NCBI GenBank assembly: GCA_022704985.1
Contig: JAKJFI010000059.1
Span: forward strand, 1 to 6,070
Source: Candidatus Omnitrophota bacterium
GTDB lineage: Bacteria > Ratteibacteria > UBA8468 > B48-G9 > JAFGKM01
Direction of reading: 5' to 3'
DNA length: 6,070 nucleotides
Below the pieces are notes generated by a model that made no database searches, was not told the DNA's origin, and saw only the letters and a list, made by a program, of their open reading frames with translations. Shown here piece by piece: positions 1 to 5,588 of the stretch. The first letter of the stretch is position 1, and each line of letters starts with the position of its first letter. A program made the position numbers and the translations under genes.

Positions 1-492
1 AGCGCCAACGTTCTGGACCTCACGGCAGACAGTTACGCACCTGCGGCACTTTATACACTTGCCCGTATCGCGGACAAGTGCCGGAGTGCTGTCGTCAATG
101 TGGGAATTGGGCTTATCCCCTTTGTAGTGGATATCTTCAATACCCAGACGAGAAGCAATATCCTTCAGTTCGCAGTCGCTGCTCCTTCCGCAATACTGAC
201 AGTTGCCCTCGTGTTCACTCAATATGAGTTCAACCACCGTGCGCCTCGCTTCGCGGACCCTTTTACTGTTTGTATGCACCTTCATGCCTTCCGTAGCCGG
301 AGTTGAACATGAAGCCATCAATGTTTTTGCGCCCTCCACTTCCACCAGACAAACCCGGCATGCGCCGATAGGCGGTTTACCTTCCATATAGCAAAGCGTC
401 GGAATTTCAACACCCAGTTTTTTTGCGGCTTCCAATATGGTGGAACCTTCGGTAACTTCAACTTCCCGATTATTGATATAAAGTTTTGGCAT
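1..492 (-). CDS. hndD: NAD(P)-linked [FeFe]-hydrogenase large subunit, N-terminal part (HndD/HydA-like; partial)
   Basis: I translated this by hand from ATG at 492-490; it stays open to the window edge (164 residues, C-terminus missing). Three cluster-binding modules appear in the order typical of NuoG/HndD proteins. A [2Fe-2S] plant-ferredoxin fold has Cys34, Cys45, Cys48 and Cys62. A His-Cys3 [4Fe-4S] motif has His94, Cys98, Cys101 and Cys107. A bacterial ferredoxin motif begins at Cys146 (CIKCRRCVTVC: Cys146, 149, 152, 156). A GGAGG at 502-506, nine bases upstream, supports the start. It is the last visible gene of the operon and overlaps the preceding mini-gene by 23 bases. The family carries electrons from the diaphorase subunits to a catalytic domain lying outside the window. 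The CRRC form of the ferredoxin motif and the NuoE-NuoF-large subunit order favour an HndD-type hydrogenase. An NAD-dependent formate dehydrogenase alpha subunit remains possible because the H-cluster or molybdopterin domain is not visible. Confidence 0.8.
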   Translation of the reverse strand, partial: MPKLYINNREVEVTEGSTILEAAKKLGVEIPTLCYMEGKPPIGACRVCLVEVEGAKTLMASCSTPATEGMKVHTNSKRVREARRTVVELILSEHEGNCQYCGRSSDCELKDIASRLGIEDIHYKGDKPNSHIDDSTPALVRDTGKCIKCRRCVTVCREVQNVGA

Positions 493-652
493 TATTTTTT
501 TCCTCCATTCCGCAAAAGGTCTTTCCGTAATCGCAACGCAGACAGCGCCTGGTCTGCCGGACTTCCGGAATCTGCAAGACTGCCTCCTGGTTCACCATAT
601 ACCGTTTTATATCAACGTATGGATAAGAGGCGAACGCTTGCTTCCTTCGCAT
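470..652 (-). CDS. 60-residue Cys-rich mini-protein, resembles the terminal segment of GltD-like FAD oxidoreductases
   Basis: This ORF lies between hndC and hndD; ATG at 652 gives 60 residues. TTG at 676 and ATG at 598 are other possible starts, and none has a strong ribosome binding site; ATAGG about nine bases before 652 is the best. The frame is open upstream to 721, overlapping the end of hndC in another frame. The stop overlaps the hndD start by 23 bases, so translation could be coupled. The most telling stretch is QTRRCLRCDYGKTFC (Cys37, Cys40, Cys47 from ATG 652). RCLRCD is a recurring Cys motif in GltD/SfrB-type oxidoreductases related to glutamate synthase beta. No flavin or NAD(P)-binding motif is present, so the mini-protein cannot be such an enzyme alone. 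It may be a remnant left by deletion of a GltD-like gene, or a small Fe-S or structural subunit. Function unknown; that it is expressed is inferred only from its position. Confidence 0.5.
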   Translation of the reverse strand: MRRKQAFASYPYVDIKRYMVNQEAVLQIPEVRQTRRCLRCDYGKTFCGMEEKNNAKTLYQ

Positions 653-682
653 GAATGAAAACCTATGCGGGCGCAAGCGGAG

Positions 683-701
683 GCTAAAGGATTCCTTTAG
701 C
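683..701. repeat. Perfect 8-bp hairpin over the hndC stop codon
   Basis: GCTAAAGG and CCTTTAGC are perfect inverted arms separated by three bases (ATT). The structure covers the last codons and TAA of hndC (697-699). No T-run follows on the minus strand, so it does not look like an intrinsic terminator. It could protect an mRNA end or modulate read-through into the mini-gene and hndD. Confidence 0.4.
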
Positions 702-2394
702 GATGAAGTTTTATGGTTTCATAGCGCTTTTTCCCCAGCAGTGATGACACATCCGCGTCAACAGCACCTGCGTTCTTTCCTGATGCGCGAACCAGCGCAG
801 GACAAACCCCCACTGCGCAATGGTGTTCACGGATATGCTGGTCATACTCATGGCGGAAATGCCTTATTGTTGAAAGAACAGGATTGGGAGCCGTCTGTCC
901 GAGGCCGCAAAGAGAGGTCTCTTTTATCTGCTTACCCAATTCCACAAGTTTTTCGACATCGCCTTCTTTTCCTTCGCCGGAACATATTCTTTCCAGAATT
1001 TCAAGCATTCGTTTTGTTCCAACGCGGCATGGCACGCATTTGCCGCAGGATTCATCCTGAACAAATTCAAGGAAAAATTTTGCCACGTCAACCATGCAGG
1101 AAGTTTCATCCATGACTATAAGCCCTCCGGAACCCATAATTGCGCCGAGTTCTTCAAGCGGCTTATAATCAAGCGGCACATCGAGATATTCTTTTGGTAT
1201 GCAACCTCCTGAAGGCCCTCCTATCTGAGCGGCTTTGAACTGCTTTCTGCCCTTAATCCCTCCGCCTATGTCAAAAATAACATCTCTGAGAGGAGTCCCT
1301 ATAGGCACCTCAACAAGACCGGCAATCTTTATCGCCCCTGCAAGAGCAAAAACCTTGGTTCCCCTGCTTGTTTCAGTACCCATCTTTATATACCATTCAG
1401 CTCCATTAAGAAGGATAGGGGGTATATTGGCGTACGTTTCTACGTTATTAAGTAAGCTTGGACTGTTCCATAACCCTTTTTGCGCCGGAAAAGGCGGTCG
1501 GGGGCGGGGTTCTCCGCGTTTTCCCTCGATGGAATGTATCAGCGCAGTTTCTTCTCCGCACACAAACGCGCCTGAACCCATGCGTATTTCCATGTCAAAG
1601 TCAAAGCCACTATTCAGAATATTCTTCCCGAGAAAACCAGCCTGTCTGGCATGCTCGATAGCTTTTGTAAGTCTGGTTACCGTCAGCGGGTATTCCGCGC
1701 GCACATATACAAACCCCCGGGAAGCTCCTATGGCGTAACCGGCAATAGCCATGCCTTCAATTACACTGTGAGGGTCGCCTTCAAGTATGCTTCTGTCCAT
1801 AAATGCTCCGGGGTCCCCCTCATCGGCATTGCATATGGTGTATTTTACGTTCCCCTGCGCTTTGCGGGCAAAGGTCCATTTTACTCCCGTGGGAAACCCA
1901 GCGCCTCCGCGCCCGCGCAGACCGGCTTTTTTAACCTGTGCTATGACCTCTTCTGGCTTCATAGCCAATACTTTCTCAAGAGCTTTGTAACCGTTCCGTT
2001 TTACATAATCTTCAATGCGCAGAGGATCTATGCAGCCGCAGTTTTTCAGAACAACCTTTGTCTGCCTCTTGAAAAATATATTTTCGTCCTGTTTAAATAC
2101 AGGCTTTCCGCTTTTGACATCCTTAGGTAAAAGCCTTTCAACAGGCAAGCCTTTCTTAAGATGTTCCAGAACAATATCGTCAACATCTCTGATTTTGAGC
2201 CTTTGGTAAAAGGTCTGTTCGGGATGAATGACTATTACCGGACCTTGTGCGCACGGACCGAGACAACCTGTTTCAATAACTTCCACATCAAGATTTTCTT
2301 CTTTTATTTTCCGCTCCAGCGCTTTCTTCAGAAGAAGCGACCCTGAAGCAATGCAGCCTGCGCCGGCACAAAGTAAAACTTTTCTTTTTTTCAT
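697..2394 (-). CDS. hndC: NuoF/HndC-type NADH-binding flavoprotein subunit, lacking the C-terminal ferredoxin domain
   Basis: This 565-residue diaphorase subunit oxidises or reduces NAD(P)(H) at FMN and passes electrons to Fe-S clusters. The N-terminus (about 1-100) is a thioredoxin-like [2Fe-2S] domain with Cys9, Cys14, Cys44 and Cys48. The NuoF core follows: the Gly-rich FMN/NADH loop GLRGRGGAGFPTGVKW (158-173), NADEGDPGAFMDR (189-201), and GSGAFVCGEETALI (273-286). A [4Fe-4S] site has ESCGKCVPCR (Cys450, Cys453, Cys456) and Cys496 in SLCGLGQ. HndC/HydB proteins normally continue after the C-P-A-G-V-C-like motif into a two-cluster ferredoxin domain. Here the protein stops 34 residues after Cys531 (HHCAVGVC) without it. 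Formate dehydrogenase FdsB-like subunits also lack that domain. The start ATG shares its A with the hndA stop (TAATG). An AAGAGG seven bases upstream lies inside hndA, so translational coupling is likely. Confidence 0.92.
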   Translation of the reverse strand: MKKRKVLLCAGAGCIASGSLLLKKALERKIKEENLDVEVIETGCLGPCAQGPVIVIHPEQTFYQRLKIRDVDDIVLEHLKKGLPVERLLPKDVKSGKPVFKQDENIFFKRQTKVVLKNCGCIDPLRIEDYVKRNGYKALEKVLAMKPEEVIAQVKKAGLRGRGGAGFPTGVKWTFARKAQGNVKYTICNADEGDPGAFMDRSILEGDPHSVIEGMAIAGYAIGASRGFVYVRAEYPLTVTRLTKAIEHARQAGFLGKNILNSGFDFDMEIRMGSGAFVCGEETALIHSIEGKRGEPRPRPPFPAQKGLWNSPSLLNNVETYANIPPILLNGAEWYIKMGTETSRGTKVFALAGAIKIAGLVEVPIGTPLRDVIFDIGGGIKGRKQFKAAQIGGPSGGCIPKEYLDVPLDYKPLEELGAIMGSGGLIVMDETSCMVDVAKFFLEFVQDESCGKCVPCRVGTKRMLEILERICSGEGKEGDVEKLVELGKQIKETSLCGLGQTAPNPVLSTIRHFRHEYDQHIREHHCAVGVCPALVRASGKNAGAVDADVSSLLGKKRYETIKLHR

Positions 2395-2903
2395 TATAGC
2401 GCCTCTTTCACATCTTTACCTTCCGGAAAATATTGACTGAGTATAGCCTTTATATTGGCGGGTTTGACTTTCTGATGTACGTCGTCATCTATCATGATGG
2501 CAGGCGCCAGCCCGCAGGCGCCGAAGCACCGGCTGACCTCAAGAGAAAAGAGGTGGTCTTCCGTAGTCTCTCCAACATTAATCTTCAAAGCATTCTTGAG
2601 TGCTTCCAACACATCCTTTGCGCCTCTCACATAACATGCAGTGCCCAGACAAACGCGGATGACATGCTTACTGCGCGGGACAGTGGAGAAAAAAGAATAA
2701 AAGCTTACTACTCCTGCAACCTCGCTGTAAGGCACTTTAAGCCTGGCGCTTATATGCTTCAGGACTGTTTCGGGAAGATACCCGAAAAGATTTTGTGCGG
2801 ACTGAAGGACCGGAATTAGGGCTCCGTCCGTTCCGGAGAGACTATCAATCACAGCATCAAGACTCGCAAGTAAATCACCTTCCGAAGCCTGACAACAATT
2901 CAT
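2394..2903 (-). CDS. hndA: NuoE/HndA-type [2Fe-2S] subunit (24 kDa complex I subunit family)
   Basis: This 169-residue protein is the first gene of the hydrogenase operon. The NuoE-family thioredoxin-like [2Fe-2S] motif is complete: Cys85 and Cys90 in CLGTAC, then Cys126 and Cys130 in CFGAC. Upstream of it is the conserved helical region (IPVLQSAQNLFGYLPETVLKHIS, 30-52) and VAGVVSFYSFF (62-72). In the family this subunit sits beside the NuoF-like flavoprotein and accepts electrons from FMN. The length is normal for NuoE/HndA. ATG at 2903-2901 is supported by GAGAGG at 2910-2915. Another Met-rich start is not needed, because the family N-terminus begins about here. A TATAAT-type promoter lies about 45 bases upstream. 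The stop overlaps the hndC start. Confidence 0.93.
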   Translation of the reverse strand: MNCCQASEGDLLASLDAVIDSLSGTDGALIPVLQSAQNLFGYLPETVLKHISARLKVPYSEVAGVVSFYSFFSTVPRSKHVIRVCLGTACYVRGAKDVLEALKNALKINVGETTEDHLFSLEVSRCFGACGLAPAIMIDDDVHQKVKPANIKAILSQYFPEGKDVKEAL

Positions 2904-2946
2904 TGCATACCTCTCTGTTGTTTGTTTTCCTACACAAGGGAAAAGT

Positions 2947-2975
2947 ATTATATATCATCAAACCTAATGATGCAA
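2947..2975 (-). promoter_or_regulatory. Candidate sigma70-type promoter of the hydrogenase operon
   Basis: On the minus strand a perfect TATAAT (plus coordinates 2947-2952) lies 17 bases downstream of TTGCAT (2970-2975). The predicted transcription start is near 2940, giving a leader of about 37 bases before the hndA ATG. A 5-bp inverted repeat, ATCAT/ATGAT (2954-2958 and 2967-2971), sits in the spacer and could be an operator. The -35 matches the consensus only in TTG, so an activator may be needed. Confidence 0.55.
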
Positions 2976-2992
2976 ATTCTATTTTTGTTGTG

Positions 2993-3027
2993 TCCGTTTA
3001 ATATTTATGATATCACATTTAAACGGA
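2993..3027. repeat. 9-bp inverted repeat enclosing a TGATATCA palindrome, upstream of the hnd promoter
   Basis: TCCGTTTAA (2993-3001) and TTAAACGGA (3019-3027) are perfect inverted arms separated by 17 bases. An 8-bp palindrome TGATATCA (3008-3015) lies almost at the centre of symmetry. The centre is about 70 bases upstream of the predicted hnd transcription start, a spacing at which activators of the CRP/FNR family can work. The sequence does not match the FNR or CRP consensus well. Binding by any regulator is inference. Confidence 0.4.
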
Positions 3028-3043
3028 AGAGGTAATGGAAGAG
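3019..3043 (+). repeat. Start-context direct repeat, copy 1
   Basis: This copy matches 3203-3226 at 22 of 25 aligned positions (two substitutions and a one-base gap). Both contain TTAAACGG, a purine-rich ribosome-binding stretch, and ATGGAAGAG (Met-Glu-Glu). The ATG here (3035) is in frame with the ZIP gene but only two bases from GAGG, so it is a poor start. It may be a relic of duplication or a leader start. Confidence 0.5.
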
Positions 3044-3166
3044 AAGGCAGTACTGACCTTCCCCCCTGAAAAACTGCGCCAAGTAAAATTGCATTATATC
3101 ATAAAGGTGTTTTTTTGTCCAATTTTAATTCCTTGCTTCATTGTTATCAAGCCGCAATTCATAGTC

Positions 3167-3195
3167 TTGACAAAGTTTACAGGTCAAATTAGACT
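3167..3195 (+). promoter_or_regulatory. Candidate sigma70-type promoter of the ZIP transporter gene
   Basis: A perfect -35 TTGACA (3167-3172) is followed after 17 bases by TAGACT (3190-3195), which matches the -10 consensus at four of six positions. The predicted start is near 3202, leaving a leader of about 16 bases before ATG 3218. Because this promoter lies inside the 61-codon upstream extension, it argues for 3218 rather than 3035 as the real start. AGTCTTGAC (3163-3171) and GTCAAATTAGACT (3183-3195) form an interrupted inverted repeat that could be an operator for a metal-responsive repressor. Confidence 0.6.
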
Positions 3196-3202
3196 TATTA
3201 AA

Positions 3203-3226
3203 TTAAACGGGAGAGATATGGAAGAG
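3203..3226 (+). repeat. Start-context direct repeat, copy 2, with ribosome binding site of the ZIP gene
   Basis: TTAAACGG, then the GGGAG stretch (3209-3213) as ribosome binding site, then ATGGAAGAG starting at 3218. It is the second copy of the element at 3019-3043, 184 bases downstream. The GGAG-to-ATG spacing of about four bases is short but workable, better than in copy 1. Confidence 0.55.
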
Positions 3227-3940
3227 CATACTTTTTTATGGATGGCAGGATTTGCCATAGCCGCGGCGCTGGTTAACGGTCTTGGGATATTGGCGATTTA
3301 CAGGTATAGGGAATGGGCTGAAAAAGCAAAGGATTATTTCATGTGTTTTGCCGCGGGGATACTTATTTCAACACCCCTGATGTTCGCTCTGCCCAATGCC
3401 GTCAGGGCAAACAACTGGGCGGGACCTGCCGCCCTTGTAGGTTTTCTCTTTATGTATTTCTCAAACGAACTGATAAAGCGGCGCACGCATAAAAAGGAAC
3501 TTGCCTTCGGGGTGACTGCGGCGGAGGGTATAGGCATCCATTCATTTATAGACGGGATTATTTACGCGGTAACATTCAATGTTTCAATCGTTACGGGCAT
3601 ACTCTCGGCCACGGGACTGGTCGTGCACGAGTTCGCCGAAGGCATCATTACATATATATGCCTGATGAAAGGGGGAGTCAGCAAGAAGGTTGCGGTGTTA
3701 TACGCTTTCCTGATAGCGGGTCTTACCACTCCTATAGGAGCGTTTGTGGTTTATCCATTTATCAGCAGGGTGGGTAAGTCTGCGCTGGGATTGATGCTGG
3801 GGTTTGTGTCGGGGGTTCTCTTATACTTGTCGGCGGCTCATCTTCTGCCGGAGACAAGAGAGCATGAGAAGGGGCATTCCATAGTCGCTTTTCTTGCAGG
3901 TGTTGCCATTGCTGTCTTTATCGTTATCAGCGGCGGATGA
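3218..3940 (+). CDS. ZIP-family (ZupT-like) divalent metal transporter
   Basis: This 240-residue inner-membrane protein has about eight hydrophobic segments. Two ZIP metal-site signatures are visible: HSFIDG (108-113, transmembrane helix 4; His108, Asp112) and HEFAEG (137-142, helix 5; His137, Glu138, Glu141). SAAHLLPE (205-212) near the end is also typical of the family. These residues form the metal-binding transport site in characterised ZIP proteins, which take up Zn2+, Fe2+ or Mn2+ into the cytoplasm. The substrate cannot be told from sequence. An in-frame ATG at 3035 would add 61 residues with no family resemblance, and a good promoter (3167-3195) falls inside that extension, so I chose ATG 3218. 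It is divergent from the hydrogenase operon and convergent with the antiporter gene. Metal supply for Fe-S or SOR proteins is a guess from context. Confidence 0.88.
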   Translation: MEEHTFLWMAGFAIAAALVNGLGILAIYRYREWAEKAKDYFMCFAAGILISTPLMFALPNAVRANNWAGPAALVGFLFMYFSNELIKRRTHKKELAFGVTAAEGIGIHSFIDGIIYAVTFNVSIVTGILSATGLVVHEFAEGIITYICLMKGGVSKKVAVLYAFLIAGLTTPIGAFVVYPFISRVGKSALGLMLGFVSGVLLYLSAAHLLPETREHEKGHSIVAFLAGVAIAVFIVISGG

Positions 3941-3952
3941 TAACACCGCCGC
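3923..3952. terminator. Two overlapping, mutually exclusive hairpins at the end of the ZIP gene
   Basis: GCGGCGG (3930-3936) pairs with CCGCCGC (3946-3952) across a nine-base loop. Alternatively GTTATCA (3923-3929) pairs with TGATAAC (3938-3944) across eight bases. Both stems are perfect 7-bp repeats and cannot form together. The region spans the ZIP stop and lies between convergent genes. No strong T-run follows on either strand, so efficient intrinsic termination is uncertain. Confidence 0.35.
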
Positions 3953-3993
3953 GTTCAATCTCTTTCTTGCCTGATAGTTTTGCTGTTCCGCAT

Positions 3994-5469
3994 TCAGCCA
4001 GTCTCGTTGGCCGGTTTCAATTTTGCCAGCACATCCTGCAGATGTTCAAGGTCTTCATCGTTCGAGAGGACAAGCAGGAGATCGCCGCTTTTAATAACAA
4101 AAGATGGTGAAGGAATCATGAATTTGTTGGCCCTGGAAATGAGAACGATGAGGCATTTATGACAGGAGTTGAGGTCGCTGATTCTTTTACCGGCAAACTC
4201 TGAATTGGGCGGGACAATGACTTCCGTCAAGTCCGCATCAATGCCTTCCATTTTCCGGAATTCTATGGGATAGGATTTTTTTTCAACCAGCGGAGCGTCC
4301 AGTTTCAGTATCTTTGAGACGAAAGGAATTGACGTGCCCTGGATAAAGACCGAAGCGATGACAACGAAGAAGACGATATTGAAATAAATATCCGCCTGCG
4401 GGAGTCCTGCCGTAAAGGGAAACGTCGCGAGTGTGATGGGAACGGAGCCTCTCAAGCCTACCCATGAAATCAATGTTTTTTCACGCAGGTTCATGTTGAA
4501 CGGCAACAGGCACAGGAAAACGCTTACCGGACGAGCGACAACCATAAGCAGGAAGGTCAGAAGCAGTCCTGCTCCGGCAAGAGGAATAAGGCGGGAGGGA
4601 TAAACGAGCAGTCCCAGGGTCACGAACATCGCAATCTGGCAGATCCATGCCAGTCCGTCATGGAACTTTGTGATGTATTTTTTGTTCGGGAATTCCGCAT
4701 GGCCGAGTCTCAGACCGGCGAGATATACAGCAAGGATGCCGTTTCCTTTTGCAAGAACAGCTATGCAGTAGGTGAAAAGAACCAGTGAAATCGTTACCAC
4801 GGGATAGAGGCCTTCGTAATCCAGTTTCAGATGTCTGACAATGAATACGATGGCTTGCGCCATAAGGTATCCTGTTATAGCTCCCACGCACATATCCAGC
4901 ACAAAGCGGGGAAAGAGCGAAATAAGGCCAGTGTTTTTCACTGTGATAAGGCTTATGAACCCTGTGGTGAGAAAGATGGCCATCGGGTCGTTGCTTCCCG
5001 ATTCAAATTCAAGTAAGGGCTTGAGTGGTTTCTTGAGGCTTATCCGTCTTGACCGGAGCACGGAGAATACAACTGCGGCGTCGGTTGAGGAAACGATGGA
5101 ACCGAGGAGCATCCCTTCCCAGATTGAGAAATCCAGTATGTAGATTGCGAAAAAACCAGTAATGATTGCCGTTAACAGCACCCCGAGAGTTGATAGCATG
5201 ATTCCTTGCCGGAAGATAGACTTTGTTTCCTTCCATTCGGTATCAATGCCCCCTGAAAAGATGATGAAAATAAGCGCCACCAGGCCTATGGATTTTGCAA
5301 GCTGGGCGTTGTCAAACGGAATGCCTCCTATGCCTTCCGAGCCGGAGAGCATTCCGATGCCCAGGAACAGCAGAAGAACAGGAACGGCAAACCTATCGGA
5401 AATCTTGCTGGAAATAACACTTACAAACAGCAGTACCGCAACCCAGAGAAGAATTGATTCTATAGTCAT
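3994..5469 (-). CDS. nhaP2: CPA1-type cation/proton antiporter (NhaP2/CvrA-like) with C-terminal RCK_C domain
   Basis: This 491-residue protein has many hydrophobic helices over residues 1-390. CPA1 core motifs are visible: SSTDAAVVFSVLRSR (127-141), FESGSNDPMAIFL (155-167) with the Asn160-Asp161 pair expected in the ion-binding core of electroneutral CPA1 exchangers, and VGLRGSVPI (337-345). A soluble C-terminal part (about 410-486: VIVPPNSEFAGKRISDL ... SGDLLLVLSNDEDLEHL) looks like a TrkA/RCK_C ligand-binding domain. The family exchanges K+ or Na+ for H+ across the inner membrane and can take part in osmotic or pH homeostasis. E. coli CvrA/NhaP2 is longer (about 578 residues) and has an extra C-terminal domain absent here. 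The ribosome binding site is weak (AAGA). An in-frame TAG upstream, with no better start codon between, makes ATG 5469 the best start. The ion is unproven. Confidence 0.88.
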   Translation of the reverse strand: MTIESILLWVAVLLFVSVISSKISDRFAVPVLLLFLGIGMLSGSEGIGGIPFDNAQLAKSIGLVALIFIIFSGGIDTEWKETKSIFRQGIMLSTLGVLLTAIITGFFAIYILDFSIWEGMLLGSIVSSTDAAVVFSVLRSRRISLKKPLKPLLEFESGSNDPMAIFLTTGFISLITVKNTGLISLFPRFVLDMCVGAITGYLMAQAIVFIVRHLKLDYEGLYPVVTISLVLFTYCIAVLAKGNGILAVYLAGLRLGHAEFPNKKYITKFHDGLAWICQIAMFVTLGLLVYPSRLIPLAGAGLLLTFLLMVVARPVSVFLCLLPFNMNLREKTLISWVGLRGSVPITLATFPFTAGLPQADIYFNIVFFVVIASVFIQGTSIPFVSKILKLDAPLVEKKSYPIEFRKMEGIDADLTEVIVPPNSEFAGKRISDLNSCHKCLIVLISRANKFMIPSPSFVIKSGDLLLVLSNDEDLEHLQDVLAKLKPANETG

Positions 5470-5511
5470 ATTTGTTATCTTAAATGTGTCAAAAACGGCC
5501 AGTTTTATCGT

Positions 5512-5520
5512 ATTATAACA
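5512..5520 (-). promoter_or_regulatory. Candidate extended -10 promoter of the antiporter gene
   Basis: The minus strand reads TGTTATAAT: a perfect TATAAT (5512-5517) preceded by TGN. There is no recognisable -35 at 17-18 bases, as is usual for extended -10 promoters. The predicted start near 5505 leaves a leader of about 36 bases before ATG 5469. This gives the antiporter transcription independent of the superoxide reductase gene. Confidence 0.45.
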
Positions 5521-5521
5521 T

Positions 5522-5545
5522 AAAACCTCCTATTTAATAGTGAGG
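5522..5545 (-). terminator. Weak intrinsic terminator-like hairpin downstream of the superoxide reductase gene
   Basis: On the minus strand CCTC-A-CTAT, loop TAA, ATAG-GAGG forms an 8-bp stem with one bulged base (stem 5526-5545), followed by TTTTA. It lies about 45 bases after the SOR stop. The 3' arm, followed by TTTTATG, also looks like a perfect ribosome binding site and start codon. The reading frame from that ATG ends after two codons (ATG TTA TAA), so the hairpin explanation is preferred. Confidence 0.4.
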
Positions 5546-5588
5546 AGAGTCGGTAAAGCGCGTATCAGGCGGTTGAATCTGCTGTTCG

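Noticed and set aside
651..1115. Plus-strand frame of 154 codons opposite hndC
   Set aside because: It is antisense to a gene with clear NuoF motifs, has no family motifs and no convincing ribosome binding site.
1235..2130. Plus-strand frames of 167 and 159 codons (1235-1738, 1651-2130)
   Set aside because: Both are complementary to the conserved core of hndC; long shadow frames arise from its codon use. No motif is recognisable.
2433..2819. Plus-strand frame of 128 codons opposite hndA
   Set aside because: Antisense to the complete NuoE-type protein with all four cluster cysteines; no independent support.
3035..3217. 61-residue N-terminal extension of the ZIP transporter
   Set aside because: The start has only two bases between GAGG and ATG, the added residues do not look like ZIP sequence, and a good promoter lies inside.
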